Assembly: GCA_009873635.1 (NCBI GenBank)
Contig: WAHY01000002.1
Location: forward strand, 1-51,483
Direction of reading: 5' to 3'
DNA: 51,483 nucleotides
Source: Nitrospinota bacterium
GTDB taxonomy: Bacteria; Nitrospinota; Nitrospinia; Nitrospinales; VA-1
Under the pieces are notes generated by a model, which did not search any database, had not been told where the DNA came from, and was given only the letters and a program-made list of their open reading frames with translations. The position numbers and the translations under genes were made by a program. Each line of letters starts with the position of its first letter. Positions within the stretch are counted from its first letter, which is position 1. Positions 1-7,498 of the stretch are shown piece by piece.

Positions 1-87
1 GACATTGCAAACCAAGCAGCTGCTGCTCAAGCTGCCGCACAAAGTAAGTCAGGAAACGGTAACCAACCACCAAATGGAAGAAGTTAG
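1..87 (+). CDS. C-terminal tail of an unidentified Ala/Gln-rich protein (partial)
   Basis: The first frame is open from the window edge to a TAG at 85-87 and encodes 28 residues rich in Ala and Gln, followed by a Ser/Gly/Asn/Pro tail. The start lies outside the window. The composition suggests the end of a small helical, low-complexity protein, but no family can be named from so short a piece. No terminator follows directly; the nearest is at 352-395. Confidence 0.4.
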   Translation, partial: DIANQAAAAQAAAQSKSGNGNQPPNGRS

Positions 88-217
88 TTCCTGACGTATT
101 GCCCGATGCGTCTAACTGTTGCACCTTTATAACTATAGGATTGCTAATATCTATTTGGAGGGTGATTGCAAAATAGCCTTTTTGAATCAATTCTTTTAGT
201 AACTATGGAGAATAGTT

Positions 218-298
218 AGTAAAAAATCAGGCAGCAGCCAACAAGTTGGCCAATATGGCGACTGAACTGCAAAAGCTTGTTGAACGATTTAAATATTG
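218..298 (+). pseudogene. Orphan C-terminus resembling a methyl-accepting chemotaxis protein
   Basis: After an in-frame TAG, one frame reads about 26 residues ending MATELQKLVERFKY and a TGA. This closely resembles the extreme C-terminus of many chemoreceptors, where a helix ends in a pattern like MAxELQxLVxxFKx. No start codon with a ribosome site and no upstream chemoreceptor sequence is visible in any frame of the preceding 130 bases. It is therefore best read as a remnant left by a deletion, or a chance match. It sits directly before a terminator, as the end of a real transcription unit would. Confidence 0.35.
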
Positions 299-351
299 AT
301 CGATCCTTCCCAAAATAATCGGGATGAGAATTACAGGTTTCATAATATACC

Positions 352-395
352 CCCTGTGAGATGGGTGTTTCATCCATCTCACAGGGTTTTTTTTT
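352..395 (+). terminator. Rho-independent terminator
   Basis: A perfect 13-bp stem (352-364 with 374-386, starting CCCTGTGAGATGG) closes a 9-base loop and is followed by nine T residues. It ends the transcription unit upstream of tmk. Confidence 0.93.
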
Positions 396-489
396 ATTCA
401 GTTTTTGCGCCCTTCACCCAGTTAAGTGTATCTTTAACCTTCCAAATTTTATAGACTGTATGTTATTGATTTTGTAGGAAAGGGACGCC

Positions 490-1101
490 TTGAATCGGGG
501 ATCTTTAATAGTTTTTGAGGGGATAGACGGGACAGGCAAAAGCACTCAGTGCGGTTTACTGGCAAAGTTTTTCGAGGATAAACAGGTTCCACATATTGTT
601 TTAGCTGAGCCGACACGTGGCAAGTGGGGCATGAAGATTCGCAAACTTCTTAGCGAAGGAAGAAAAGGCATCAGTCCGCAAGAAGAATTGAGCTGGTTTA
701 TAAATGACCGGAAGGAAGATATACAAGTTAATATAATGCCAGCGCTGCAGGAAAATAAGGTGGTGCTTTTAGACCGTTATTATTTCTCGACGGCGGCGTA
801 TCAAGGTGCCTTAGGTCTGGATCCTGAACAGATTGTTCAGGATAATGAGAGTTTTGCTCCAATTCCTGACAGGGTTTTGATTTTCATCAATTCTCCCGAA
901 AAATGTCTGGAGAGGATTGAATCATCACGAGACCAGAAAAGCGCGTTTGAAAAACTGGATTATTTGCAGAATGTTCAAAACATTTTTAAAAGCTTTCAAG
1001 GACCGAATATAAGCTTTATTAATTGTGAAGATTCAGTTGCTCAAGTTCATGAAAGAGTTCTAGCTGAGATAGAAGACTTGTTTGATTTTAACTGTAGATA
1101 A
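490..1101 (+). CDS. tmk: Thymidylate kinase
   Basis: Phosphorylates dTMP to dTDP with ATP in the cytoplasm, an essential step of dTTP synthesis. The 203-residue length is typical. The P-loop GIDGTGKST is at residues 11-19, the AEPTRG substrate motif at 39-44, and the DRY motif at 95-97 followed by a Ser/Thr-Ala-Tyr-Gln-Gly segment typical of the family. The only sensible start is a TTG at 490, preceded by a GGAAAGGG ribosome site. The stop codon abuts the ubiX ATG without a gap, so the two are probably translationally coupled. First gene of a plus-strand operon tmk-ubiX-cysteine desulfurase-thiI. Confidence 0.95.
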   Translation: MNRGSLIVFEGIDGTGKSTQCGLLAKFFEDKQVPHIVLAEPTRGKWGMKIRKLLSEGRKGISPQEELSWFINDRKEDIQVNIMPALQENKVVLLDRYYFSTAAYQGALGLDPEQIVQDNESFAPIPDRVLIFINSPEKCLERIESSRDQKSAFEKLDYLQNVQNIFKSFQGPNISFINCEDSVAQVHERVLAEIEDLFDFNCR

Positions 1102-1656
1102 ATGAAACGAATTGTACTGGCAATAACAGGGGCGAGTGGGGTTTGTTACAGCAAACGGCTTTTTGATTGTCTTAAAACCCAGGCCGAGACTCATGTGATC
1201 ATTTCAGACCGTGGTGCTGAGTTGTTGAATCTTGAGTTGGGCCTTGCTACCTCCTATTTTTCAGGGGAACGGGTGACTCTTCACAAAACTTCGCGCATGA
1301 ACAGTTCCATTGCCAGTGGTTCTTTTTTTGTTGATGCCATGGTGGTGGTTCCTGCCAGTATGGGAACGGTGGGAAGAATAGCGGCCGGTGTGTCTGGCAC
1401 CCTGATCGAACGCGTTGCGGATGTCATGTTAAAGGAAAAACGCAAATTGATAATAGTTCCGCGTGAAACACCTTTCAGCACGATTCACCTGAAAAACATG
1501 TTGGCTCTGGATCAGGCAGGGGCTTTGATAATGCCTGCATCACCAGGGTTTTATCAGGGAGAAAACAGTGTTGAAGGCCTGGTTGATTTTATTGTGGCCC
1601 GAATTCTGGATCAGCTGGGATTAAATCAAGACCTTATTAAACCCTATGAACCTTGA
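1102..1656 (+). CDS. ubiX: Flavin prenyltransferase UbiX
   Basis: Joins dimethylallyl phosphate to FMN to make prenylated FMN, the cofactor of UbiD-type decarboxylases, for example in ubiquinone or menaquinone synthesis. The 184 residues match family length. GASG near the N-terminus (10-13) binds flavin phosphate, PASMGTVGRIAAGVS is at 84-98, and the RETP motif with following Ser/Thr-His-Leu-Lys-Asn-Met lies at 121-133. It starts immediately after the tmk stop. No UbiD partner is in the window. Confidence 0.93.
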   Translation: MKRIVLAITGASGVCYSKRLFDCLKTQAETHVIISDRGAELLNLELGLATSYFSGERVTLHKTSRMNSSIASGSFFVDAMVVVPASMGTVGRIAAGVSGTLIERVADVMLKEKRKLIIVPRETPFSTIHLKNMLALDQAGALIMPASPGFYQGENSVEGLVDFIVARILDQLGLNQDLIKPYEP

Positions 1657-1662
1657 TGATAG

Positions 1663-2853
1663 ATGATTTATCTTGATAATGCCGCCACCACTCCAATGAA
1701 TGAGGAAGTTTTAGAGCGGGTCCAGGAAGCAATGCGAATACATTTCGCAAATAGTGGGACTCCCTACAAAACAGGTCTCGATGCAAAGGGTCTAATAGAA
1801 AAGTCAACAGAATCTATTGCCGGATATCTTAAACTTCCTTCAACCCATCGTATTTTATTTACCAGTGGAGGAACAGAGTCAAATAACCTTTTTATTAAAG
1901 GATTGTGTTTTCCTGAAAGAAAGACAGCTTTTCTTGGTCTTGAACATCCAAGTGTTACTGAAACCTTGAAATATTTTAGCCGGTATGGAAATGAACCTGT
2001 TTCTTTACTTTCTTTGCAACTTGAAGGCAGGCTGGATCTGTCTCGCTTGTCTACTTTGAAAGAAAACCGGGTCCGTCTTCTTTGCATGTCACATGTGAAT
2101 AATGAGTTGGGCACGGTGAACGATCCTCTAAAAACTATTTTGGCTATTGATAAGCAATCCCCACAAACAAAACTATTTTTGGATGGAGTGCAGGCTGTTG
2201 GCAAGCTTAGGCTGGAGCCGGAAATGTGGAAAGGCCTTGCTGGTTATTCGATTTCCGGGCATAAAATTCACGGTCCAAAGGGAATAGGAATGTTGGTCTA
2301 TGATTCACGTCTGGTTCTTAATCCACAAATGCATGGTGGCAAACAACAATATGGAATTCGATCTGGGACACTCCCACTGCCATTAATAGTAGGGTTGGAG
2401 ACTGCCATTAAGAATGCTGTCGAAAAAATTGACCAAACTCATGAACACCTTCGAAGTCTAAGTTGTCATTTAGTACAAGGCTTGCAAAATATGCAGGAAC
2501 GGTTGCCTGAATTGAATATTAAGTTTAATTCACTGGTTGATGACAATGCAATATGTCAATCACCGGGAATTGTTAACTTTTCTTTTCCTCCTGTTGAGGG
2601 TGAAGTTATTCTCCACCATCTGGAAGCTAAAGATATTTATGTCGGACTGGGTAGTGCCTGTAGTGCTCAATCTAAAGAGCCATCAAAGATTCTTTTGGGA
2701 ATTGGTTTGAATGAAGAACAGGCACGATGCAGTTTGCGCATTTCTTTTTCAGTAATCAATACGATTGAAGATGTTGACCGATTTCTTGAAGTATTTGAAG
2801 CTGCCTACCAGACCCTTTACCCCACCTTTATTCAAAAAGCCGGGCATCGATGA
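1663..2853 (+). CDS. Cysteine desulfurase (NifS/IscS class), probable sulfur donor for ThiI
   Basis: PLP enzyme that takes sulfur from cysteine as an enzyme-bound persulfide. It has the N-terminal YLDNAATT motif, the PLP lysine K201 in SGHKIHGPKG, and the persulfide cysteine C333 in GLGSACSAQS. The loop around this cysteine has the longer form of the NifS/IscS (group I) class rather than SufS. The 396 residues are normal. Its stop overlaps the thiI start by four bases (ATGA). A cysteine desulfurase paired with thiI is known from Bacillus (NifZ-ThiI) and suggests tRNA thiolation as its main job; whether it also feeds Fe-S assembly cannot be seen here. Confidence 0.88.
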   Translation: MIYLDNAATTPMNEEVLERVQEAMRIHFANSGTPYKTGLDAKGLIEKSTESIAGYLKLPSTHRILFTSGGTESNNLFIKGLCFPERKTAFLGLEHPSVTETLKYFSRYGNEPVSLLSLQLEGRLDLSRLSTLKENRVRLLCMSHVNNELGTVNDPLKTILAIDKQSPQTKLFLDGVQAVGKLRLEPEMWKGLAGYSISGHKIHGPKGIGMLVYDSRLVLNPQMHGGKQQYGIRSGTLPLPLIVGLETAIKNAVEKIDQTHEHLRSLSCHLVQGLQNMQERLPELNIKFNSLVDDNAICQSPGIVNFSFPPVEGEVILHHLEAKDIYVGLGSACSAQSKEPSKILLGIGLNEEQARCSLRISFSVINTIEDVDRFLEVFEAAYQTLYPTFIQKAGHR

Positions 2854-4046
2854 CGGGAAGAAAAACAGTCTTGATCCGTTATGATGAAATCGGACTCAAA
2901 GGACGCAACAGAAAATATTTTGAAAAATGTCTTTTGAAGAACATTAAACGTGTTCTATCGGGTTCAGGTGATATTCATTACAGCTCTCCTCGCGGCAGAA
3001 TTGTTTTAGATATTCCGGATAGTTTTGTGGAGGAGTGTTCTGACTGTTTAAAAACTGTTCCTGGAATTGCCTCATTCAGTTTTGGTGTTTCTATGTCGCC
3101 TGATTATGATGCAATGGCCGACCTGGGAATTCAATGGATTGAACCAAAACTGGAGTCTGTCGAGAATATGAAGTTTTGCGTAAAGACTCGTCGGTCTGAA
3201 AAGTCTTTTCCTGAAACCTCACCAGAAGTCAACTTTGAAGTTGGGTCGCGTATCATGAAAAAACTGGGCCCAAATGGGTTGACGGTCAATATTAATGAGG
3301 CGGAATATGTTCTTGAAATAGAAATTGGGCGCTCAGAAACGGTGGTTTTTGACAATCGTGAACCGGGGTTGCGGGGTCTCCCTGTTGGGAGTTCGGGTAA
3401 TGTTCTTTGTCTGCTTTCAGGTGGAATTGATAGTCCCGTGTCTGCCTTTATGATGCTATGTCGTGGATGCCGGGTAAATTTTGTTTTTTTTGACAACCAA
3501 CCTTTTCTAGGCAGGGGAGGGTATGACAAGGTTTTAACTCTGGCAAAAAAAATTAATCATTTTCAGAAGAGAGCTAACTTATTTGTCGTTCCTTTCGAGG
3601 AAATGCAGGGGGCTATTCGTGATAACTGCAATGAAGAAAACCGGGTCGTCCTCTATCGAAGGATGATGTACCGTATCGCTGAGGAAATAGCAATCCGTCA
3701 AGGATATTTGGCGTTGGTGACCGGAGAATCGCTGGGCCAGGTCGCGTCTCAGACACTGGAGAACCTGGCGGCTGTAACAAGTGTTACTTCAATGAATGTA
3801 TTTAGACCTCTTATTGGCATGAATAAAGAAAGTATTATCTCCCATGCAAAAGAGATTGGTACTTATGAGGTTAGTATTGAGCCGCAACCTGATTGTTGTT
3901 CTGTGTTCATGCCTCAAAACCCGGTCACCCGAAGCAAGATTCCTGATTTGGAAAGAGATGAGAAGAAAATCGCATGGAAAGAATTAAGAGATAATGCCAT
4001 CGCTCGAATGGAGACCATTAAAGTTGATGACTTATCCAACAGATAA
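2850..4046 (+). CDS. thiI: tRNA 4-thiouridine synthetase ThiI (no rhodanese domain)
   Basis: Adenylates and thiolates U8 of tRNA; in some organisms it also passes sulfur to thiamine synthesis. An N-terminal ferredoxin-like/THUMP region covers about residues 1-165, then a PP-loop ATPase with SGGIDS at 190-195. A Cys-Cys pair (349-350) precedes the conserved Phe-x-Pro segment, matching the active-site region of Bacillus-type ThiI. The C-terminal rhodanese domain of E. coli ThiI is absent (398 versus about 480 residues), so persulfide must come directly from the cysteine desulfurase encoded just upstream. Its 3' end overlaps the convergent folK end by 15 bases. Confidence 0.92.
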   Translation: MTGRKTVLIRYDEIGLKGRNRKYFEKCLLKNIKRVLSGSGDIHYSSPRGRIVLDIPDSFVEECSDCLKTVPGIASFSFGVSMSPDYDAMADLGIQWIEPKLESVENMKFCVKTRRSEKSFPETSPEVNFEVGSRIMKKLGPNGLTVNINEAEYVLEIEIGRSETVVFDNREPGLRGLPVGSSGNVLCLLSGGIDSPVSAFMMLCRGCRVNFVFFDNQPFLGRGGYDKVLTLAKKINHFQKRANLFVVPFEEMQGAIRDNCNEENRVVLYRRMMYRIAEEIAIRQGYLALVTGESLGQVASQTLENLAAVTSVTSMNVFRPLIGMNKESIISHAKEIGTYEVSIEPQPDCCSVFMPQNPVTRSKIPDLERDEKKIAWKELRDNAIARMETIKVDDLSNR

Positions 4047-4529
4047 GATTTTTTTAACCTGCGGGTTTTCAGGAAGATCTTTTAAGAGATCATGAATTGT
4101 TTTATTTTCTACCGGGTGAATATAATCACCGGCACACTCACTAAGGGGTTGAAGTACAAAACGCCTTTTTGCCATTTCCGGATGTGGGAGCGTTAGGTCT
4201 GGGGTGTTGACCACAAGATTGTCATAGGTCAGTATATCCAGATCAATAATTCTAGGACCCCATTTTTCCCGCCGAACTCTTCCCAATACTTCTTCAATTT
4301 TCAAGAGCTGATTCAGCAAAGATTCTGGTTCCAAAGAGGTCTTGATAACAGCCGCAGCATTAACAAACCAGTTCTGCTCTGTATTGCCAACGGGTTCTGA
4401 TTCGTAGAGGCTGGATCGGGAAGTCACTTCAATTCCTGCCGTGTCATTAAGAAGTCGAATTGCCTTCTCACAGTTTTCTGCGGGAATGCCTAAGTTTGAG
4501 CCGATACCGATGAGGGCTTTATATTTCAT
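4032..4529 (-). CDS. folK: 2-amino-4-hydroxy-6-hydroxymethyldihydropteridine pyrophosphokinase
   Basis: Transfers pyrophosphate from ATP to the pterin precursor of folate. The N-terminal IGIGSNLG, the FVNAAA segment and the signature GPRIIDLDIL (91-100, with two Mg-binding aspartates) are all present. The LPHP-x-M-x-x-R-x-FVL motif follows. The 165 residues are standard. It converges on thiI, with 15 bases of 3' overlap. No other folate gene is nearby. Confidence 0.94.
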   Translation of the reverse strand: MKYKALIGIGSNLGIPAENCEKAIRLLNDTAGIEVTSRSSLYESEPVGNTEQNWFVNAAAVIKTSLEPESLLNQLLKIEEVLGRVRREKWGPRIIDLDILTYDNLVVNTPDLTLPHPEMAKRRFVLQPLSECAGDYIHPVENKTIHDLLKDLPENPQVKKILSVG

Positions 4530-4553
4530 AAAATCGCCAACAAGGTTTTAGGC

Positions 4554-4583
4554 CACCCTGCAAAAAAGTTTTTTTGCAGGGTG
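4554..4583. terminator. Perfect hairpin between dapL and folK
   Basis: CACCCTGC plus six A pairs with T residues plus GCAGGGTG, giving a long perfect stem with a minimal loop. It lies downstream of dapL and upstream of folK on the minus strand. The T-rich part lies within the stem rather than after it, so it is a possible rather than canonical terminator. Confidence 0.5.
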
Positions 4584-4629
4584 TTGACTTTTAATCGATG
4601 CACTTCAAAATTTCGTCATGCAGGAATGG

Positions 4630-5868
4630 TTAGAACTCAAACTCCACGCTGGAAAGACGGGCTTTGATTTCTTGCATGATTCGAGCTTCTTCCTCTTCTC
4701 CTTTGGCTGCAAACGTTGCAGAAAATCTTACGTAATGACCAACATCATCCCAGGGGACAGTAGATATCAACATTTCTGTAATCAGGAACTGAGAAAACTC
4801 TTCACCATTGGCAAACCGACGTCCTCCTTTGATTCCTTTAGGAATTCCTACAAAGAGAAAGAAGGAACCACCAGGCATTTTTGCATTGAAGCCCAGTGAA
4901 TTGAGGGTTTCAACCAAAATGGATAAACGACGCTTGTATTTTGCCACGGTCCGCTCTGTGATTTCAGGGTGTTCCATGGCATAAATCCCGGCTTTTTGAA
5001 TGGCTGCAAACTGGCCAGAATCTACATTGTCTTTAACGTGTGAAAGTCCTTTTACAATGAGTTCATTTCCCACTATAAACGCTATCCTCCAACCGGTCAT
5101 GTTGTAGGCTTTTGAGAGGGAATGAAACTCAACACCGACATCCATTGCGCCAGGTATTGAAAGAAAGCTTTCAGGTTTTCCAGAATATGTTAAAGCCGCA
5201 TAGGCAGCATCCTGAACGATAATAATATTGTTTTGTTTGGCGAACTCAATAGCTTCTTCATAAAATTCACGTGTGGCATTGGCGCCGGTCGGGTTGTTGG
5301 GATAATTCAAGTATAAGATCTTCGCCTTTTCACGTGTTCCCGCATCAATGCTCTTCAAGTCGGGCAGGAAATTATTTTCTTCTGTCAAAGGGAGATTAAC
5401 AACATCTCCGCCCAGGTATTGAGTATGGGTTCCCATTACCGGATAACCCGGAACGGTCATCAGGGTAATATCACCGGGGTTGATGAAGATAGCGGGAGCC
5501 ATTGCCAGACCAGGTTTGGAGCCAATGGTGTGATTGACATGTTTATCCGGTTCCAGTCCCTTAACACCAAAAACGTTTTCCATATATTTGCAGGCAGCGA
5601 CCTTGAACTCTTCTATTCCATTATCGGTGTAGCCTCGGTTTTCTGGCTTTTCCGCTTCTAATTGCAGACTTTTAACAACACCGGGATCAGCCATTTCGTC
5701 AGGTTCGCCAACTCCCATATCGAATAATATTTTTCCCGGGTTAGCATCTAATGCTGCACGTTTTGCCCGTTTTATTTTTTCAAACTTATAAATTTTGGTA
5801 TCTTTTCCAAATTGATTGCCGCCCAAGCGGTCTGCAAACAAGGACTGAATATAGCTTTCATCTGACAT
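4630..5868 (-). CDS. dapL: LL-diaminopimelate aminotransferase (or close class I/II aminotransferase)
   Basis: PLP aminotransferase most like DapL, which makes LL-diaminopimelate directly from tetrahydrodipicolinate for lysine and peptidoglycan. Visible features are GVGEPDE near the N-terminus, YTDNG (substrate arm), NYPNNPTGA, and the PLP lysine in HSLSKAYNMTGWR. The open frame could start at TTG 5892, but ATG 5868 has a GGAG about nine bases upstream, so the 412-residue form is preferred. Close relatives act on other amino acids; the assignment to DapL rather than a general aminotransferase is likely but not certain. Confidence 0.8.
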   Translation of the reverse strand: MSDESYIQSLFADRLGGNQFGKDTKIYKFEKIKRAKRAALDANPGKILFDMGVGEPDEMADPGVVKSLQLEAEKPENRGYTDNGIEEFKVAACKYMENVFGVKGLEPDKHVNHTIGSKPGLAMAPAIFINPGDITLMTVPGYPVMGTHTQYLGGDVVNLPLTEENNFLPDLKSIDAGTREKAKILYLNYPNNPTGANATREFYEEAIEFAKQNNIIIVQDAAYAALTYSGKPESFLSIPGAMDVGVEFHSLSKAYNMTGWRIAFIVGNELIVKGLSHVKDNVDSGQFAAIQKAGIYAMEHPEITERTVAKYKRRLSILVETLNSLGFNAKMPGGSFFLFVGIPKGIKGGRRFANGEEFSQFLITEMLISTVPWDDVGHYVRFSATFAAKGEEEEARIMQEIKARLSSVEFEF

Positions 5869-5960
5869 TCTGGTACTCCAAATTGTATTCAAGAAGATTT
5901 AAAATAGGACCTAAAAGAGGCGGTCAATCGTAGACAAAAAACTGAGTCGTGTCAAGCTGT

Positions 5961-6101
5961 TCAATCATGCACTAATTTGCCCATTTTCCAAAACCGACCT
6001 GAACTGTCCCTATAAATCACTTCTCCGAATCCCAATGAACCAGAAGAACTGATCAGAACTAAAAGGGTGACCCAGAGTATTTTATTTTGAAAGGGAAACA
6101 C
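5961..6101 (-). CDS. Possible small exported peptide (46 aa) after cobT
   Basis: Directly after the cobT stop, a GTG-initiated frame encodes 46 residues. A short polar start (FPFQNK) leads into a hydrophobic stretch ILWVTLLVLISSSGSLGFG, then a polar tail with VIYRDSSGRFWKMGK. This looks like a signal peptide or anchor plus a short extracytoplasmic segment. There is no independent Shine-Dalgarno, so translation would depend on coupling to cobT. No family is recognised; it could be chance. Confidence 0.3.
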   Translation of the reverse strand: MFPFQNKILWVTLLVLISSSGSLGFGEVIYRDSSGRFWKMGKLVHD

Positions 6102-6102
6102 C

Positions 6103-7070
6103 TTAAGCATCAGCAGGGCCTGAAATATTAGTACTTTGAAAAGTTGCCATTTCAGAATAAATATTTAATGCTGATTCTATCAGGTCAAAAACCATAACAG
6201 CCCCGGTTCCTTCTCTCATTCTCATTTTTAGGTCAAAAAGGGGCGGCATGTGAAGCAAGTCAAAAAAAACTTCCTGCCCAGGTTCTACAGAACGGTGTGA
6301 TGGAAAAATATAATCCTTCACGGATGGGTTCAGCTTGATAGCCAGGGTTGCGGCGGCACTTGAAATTAAACCATCGACCACAACAGGTATGTTTTTTGAA
6401 GCGGCACCAATCAATAGGCCCACGATACCCCCAATTTCAAACCCGCCTACTTTAGTGAGAATATCTATGGGATCATCTGGATTAGGGGCATGTGTTTTCA
6501 GAGCTTTCTGGATGACGGAAATCTTGTGGTTGAGAGTTTTGTCGTCAATGCCGGTTCCTCTGCCAGTTAATTTGCTTACAGGAAGTCTACTTAATACTGC
6601 AAATATAGCTAAACTGGATGTGGTATTTCCGATCCCCATTTCACCTGAAGCAAAGAGGGCCACCTCCTTGTCGGCCAGTTGTGTTGCCACCTGAATGCCA
6701 ATAGTGATGGATTCTTCAGCCTCTTGTCTTGTCATAGCAGGCATCTGGGCCATGTTGCGAGTGCCGAAGGCTATTTTTCTATCCAGTAAATCAGGGTGTG
6801 GTTCGAAACGGTGGTTGACCCCAATATCTACCACCAATATATCGGCATTCTGATGTCGGGCCAATACATTGATCGCCGTTCCTCCATGACCGCTTTTCTA
6901 TTGATTAAAGCGTTTCCGCGGATAGCGACGTATCTTTTCGCCAGCTCTTCTAAGAGGCCAAGACTTCCAGGTGGTTTTGTGAGTGAGTTGAGATGTGACT
7001 GTGCAGTTTTTAGCCGGCTTGAAGAGACAGGTTTTATAGCTTGCAAAGATTTGTTAATAATTTCAAGCAT
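6103..7070 (-). pseudogene. cobT: CobT, nicotinate-nucleotide:dimethylbenzimidazole phosphoribosyltransferase, broken
   Basis: Two frames together spell most of CobT. The N-terminal piece (7070 down to about 6885) carries the TKPPGSLGLLEELA signature. The rest (about 6885 down to 6103) carries GGTAINVLARH, MGIGNTT, GRGTGIDD, KVGGFEIGG and MREGTGA, the last holding the catalytic Glu. At about 6875-6900 the frame changes, and roughly 30 codons that normally contain the A-D-H-G motif of the active site are missing. Neither fragment can be a functional enzyme. CobT activates the lower ligand in the last steps of B12 assembly. It is the last clear gene of the B12 salvage block. An assembly deletion is the main alternative. 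Confidence 0.85.
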
Positions 7071-7108
7071 AGATATCGATAAAACCTACAATCGAATTAT
7101 AGAGAACT

Positions 7109-7489
7109 TTATTCCTCGTCATCTTCTTCCGATTCCTCAGGCTCAAGACCTGCGGCATTTTGTGAGTAGCGAAGGTATTTTATGATTTCGCTGATTTCCT
7201 CAGCAGTTACATTCTTTTTTTGCGAGGGCATTTTATCGGTTCCGTTTAGTACTGTCTCTCTAATATCTTCATCGGAAAAATTTCCCGCCAGATATTCCTC
7301 ATCAATGAGCCTTGGGGCTTGAGTGTGTTTTCCCATTGCGTCAGAGCCGTGGCAATTAGAGCACACCCTGTGGAAATACTGCTGTCCTTTTTTATAGGGT
7401 TCTGGTACTTCAAGTGTGGGTTTTGGGGCACATGAATATATAAAAACTGTTAAGAAAAGTGCGAGAATTGAAATTCTAGTTTGTTTCAT
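7109..7489 (-). CDS. Monohaem cytochrome c lipoprotein
   Basis: A 126-residue class I cytochrome c. The hydrophobic leader ends at C20, a plausible lipobox. The haem motif CSNCH is at 43-47 and the likely distal Met ligand at M87 in KMPS. The C-terminus is a very acidic tail of Glu/Asp. It should sit in the periplasm anchored by lipid and carry electrons. It lies nine bases downstream of the repeat-protein gene and upstream of cobT, in the same direction, so it appears to be in the B12 block. Its redox partner is not in the window. Confidence 0.87.
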   Translation of the reverse strand: MKQTRISILALFLTVFIYSCAPKPTLEVPEPYKKGQQYFHRVCSNCHGSDAMGKHTQAPRLIDEEYLAGNFSDEDIRETVLNGTDKMPSQKKNVTAEEISEIIKYLRYSQNAAGLEPEESEEDDEE

Positions 7490-7498
7490 AGCTTGGAA

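Larger units (their letters stand above)
88..489. other. Intergenic stretch with orphan chemoreceptor tail and terminator
   Basis: About 400 bases without an intact gene. It holds an 81-base open fragment ending at 298 that resembles the end of a methyl-accepting chemotaxis protein, a clear intrinsic terminator at 352-395, and the leader of tmk, with a purine-rich GGAAAGGG ribosome site just before 490. Nothing else recognisable was seen. Confidence 0.6.
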
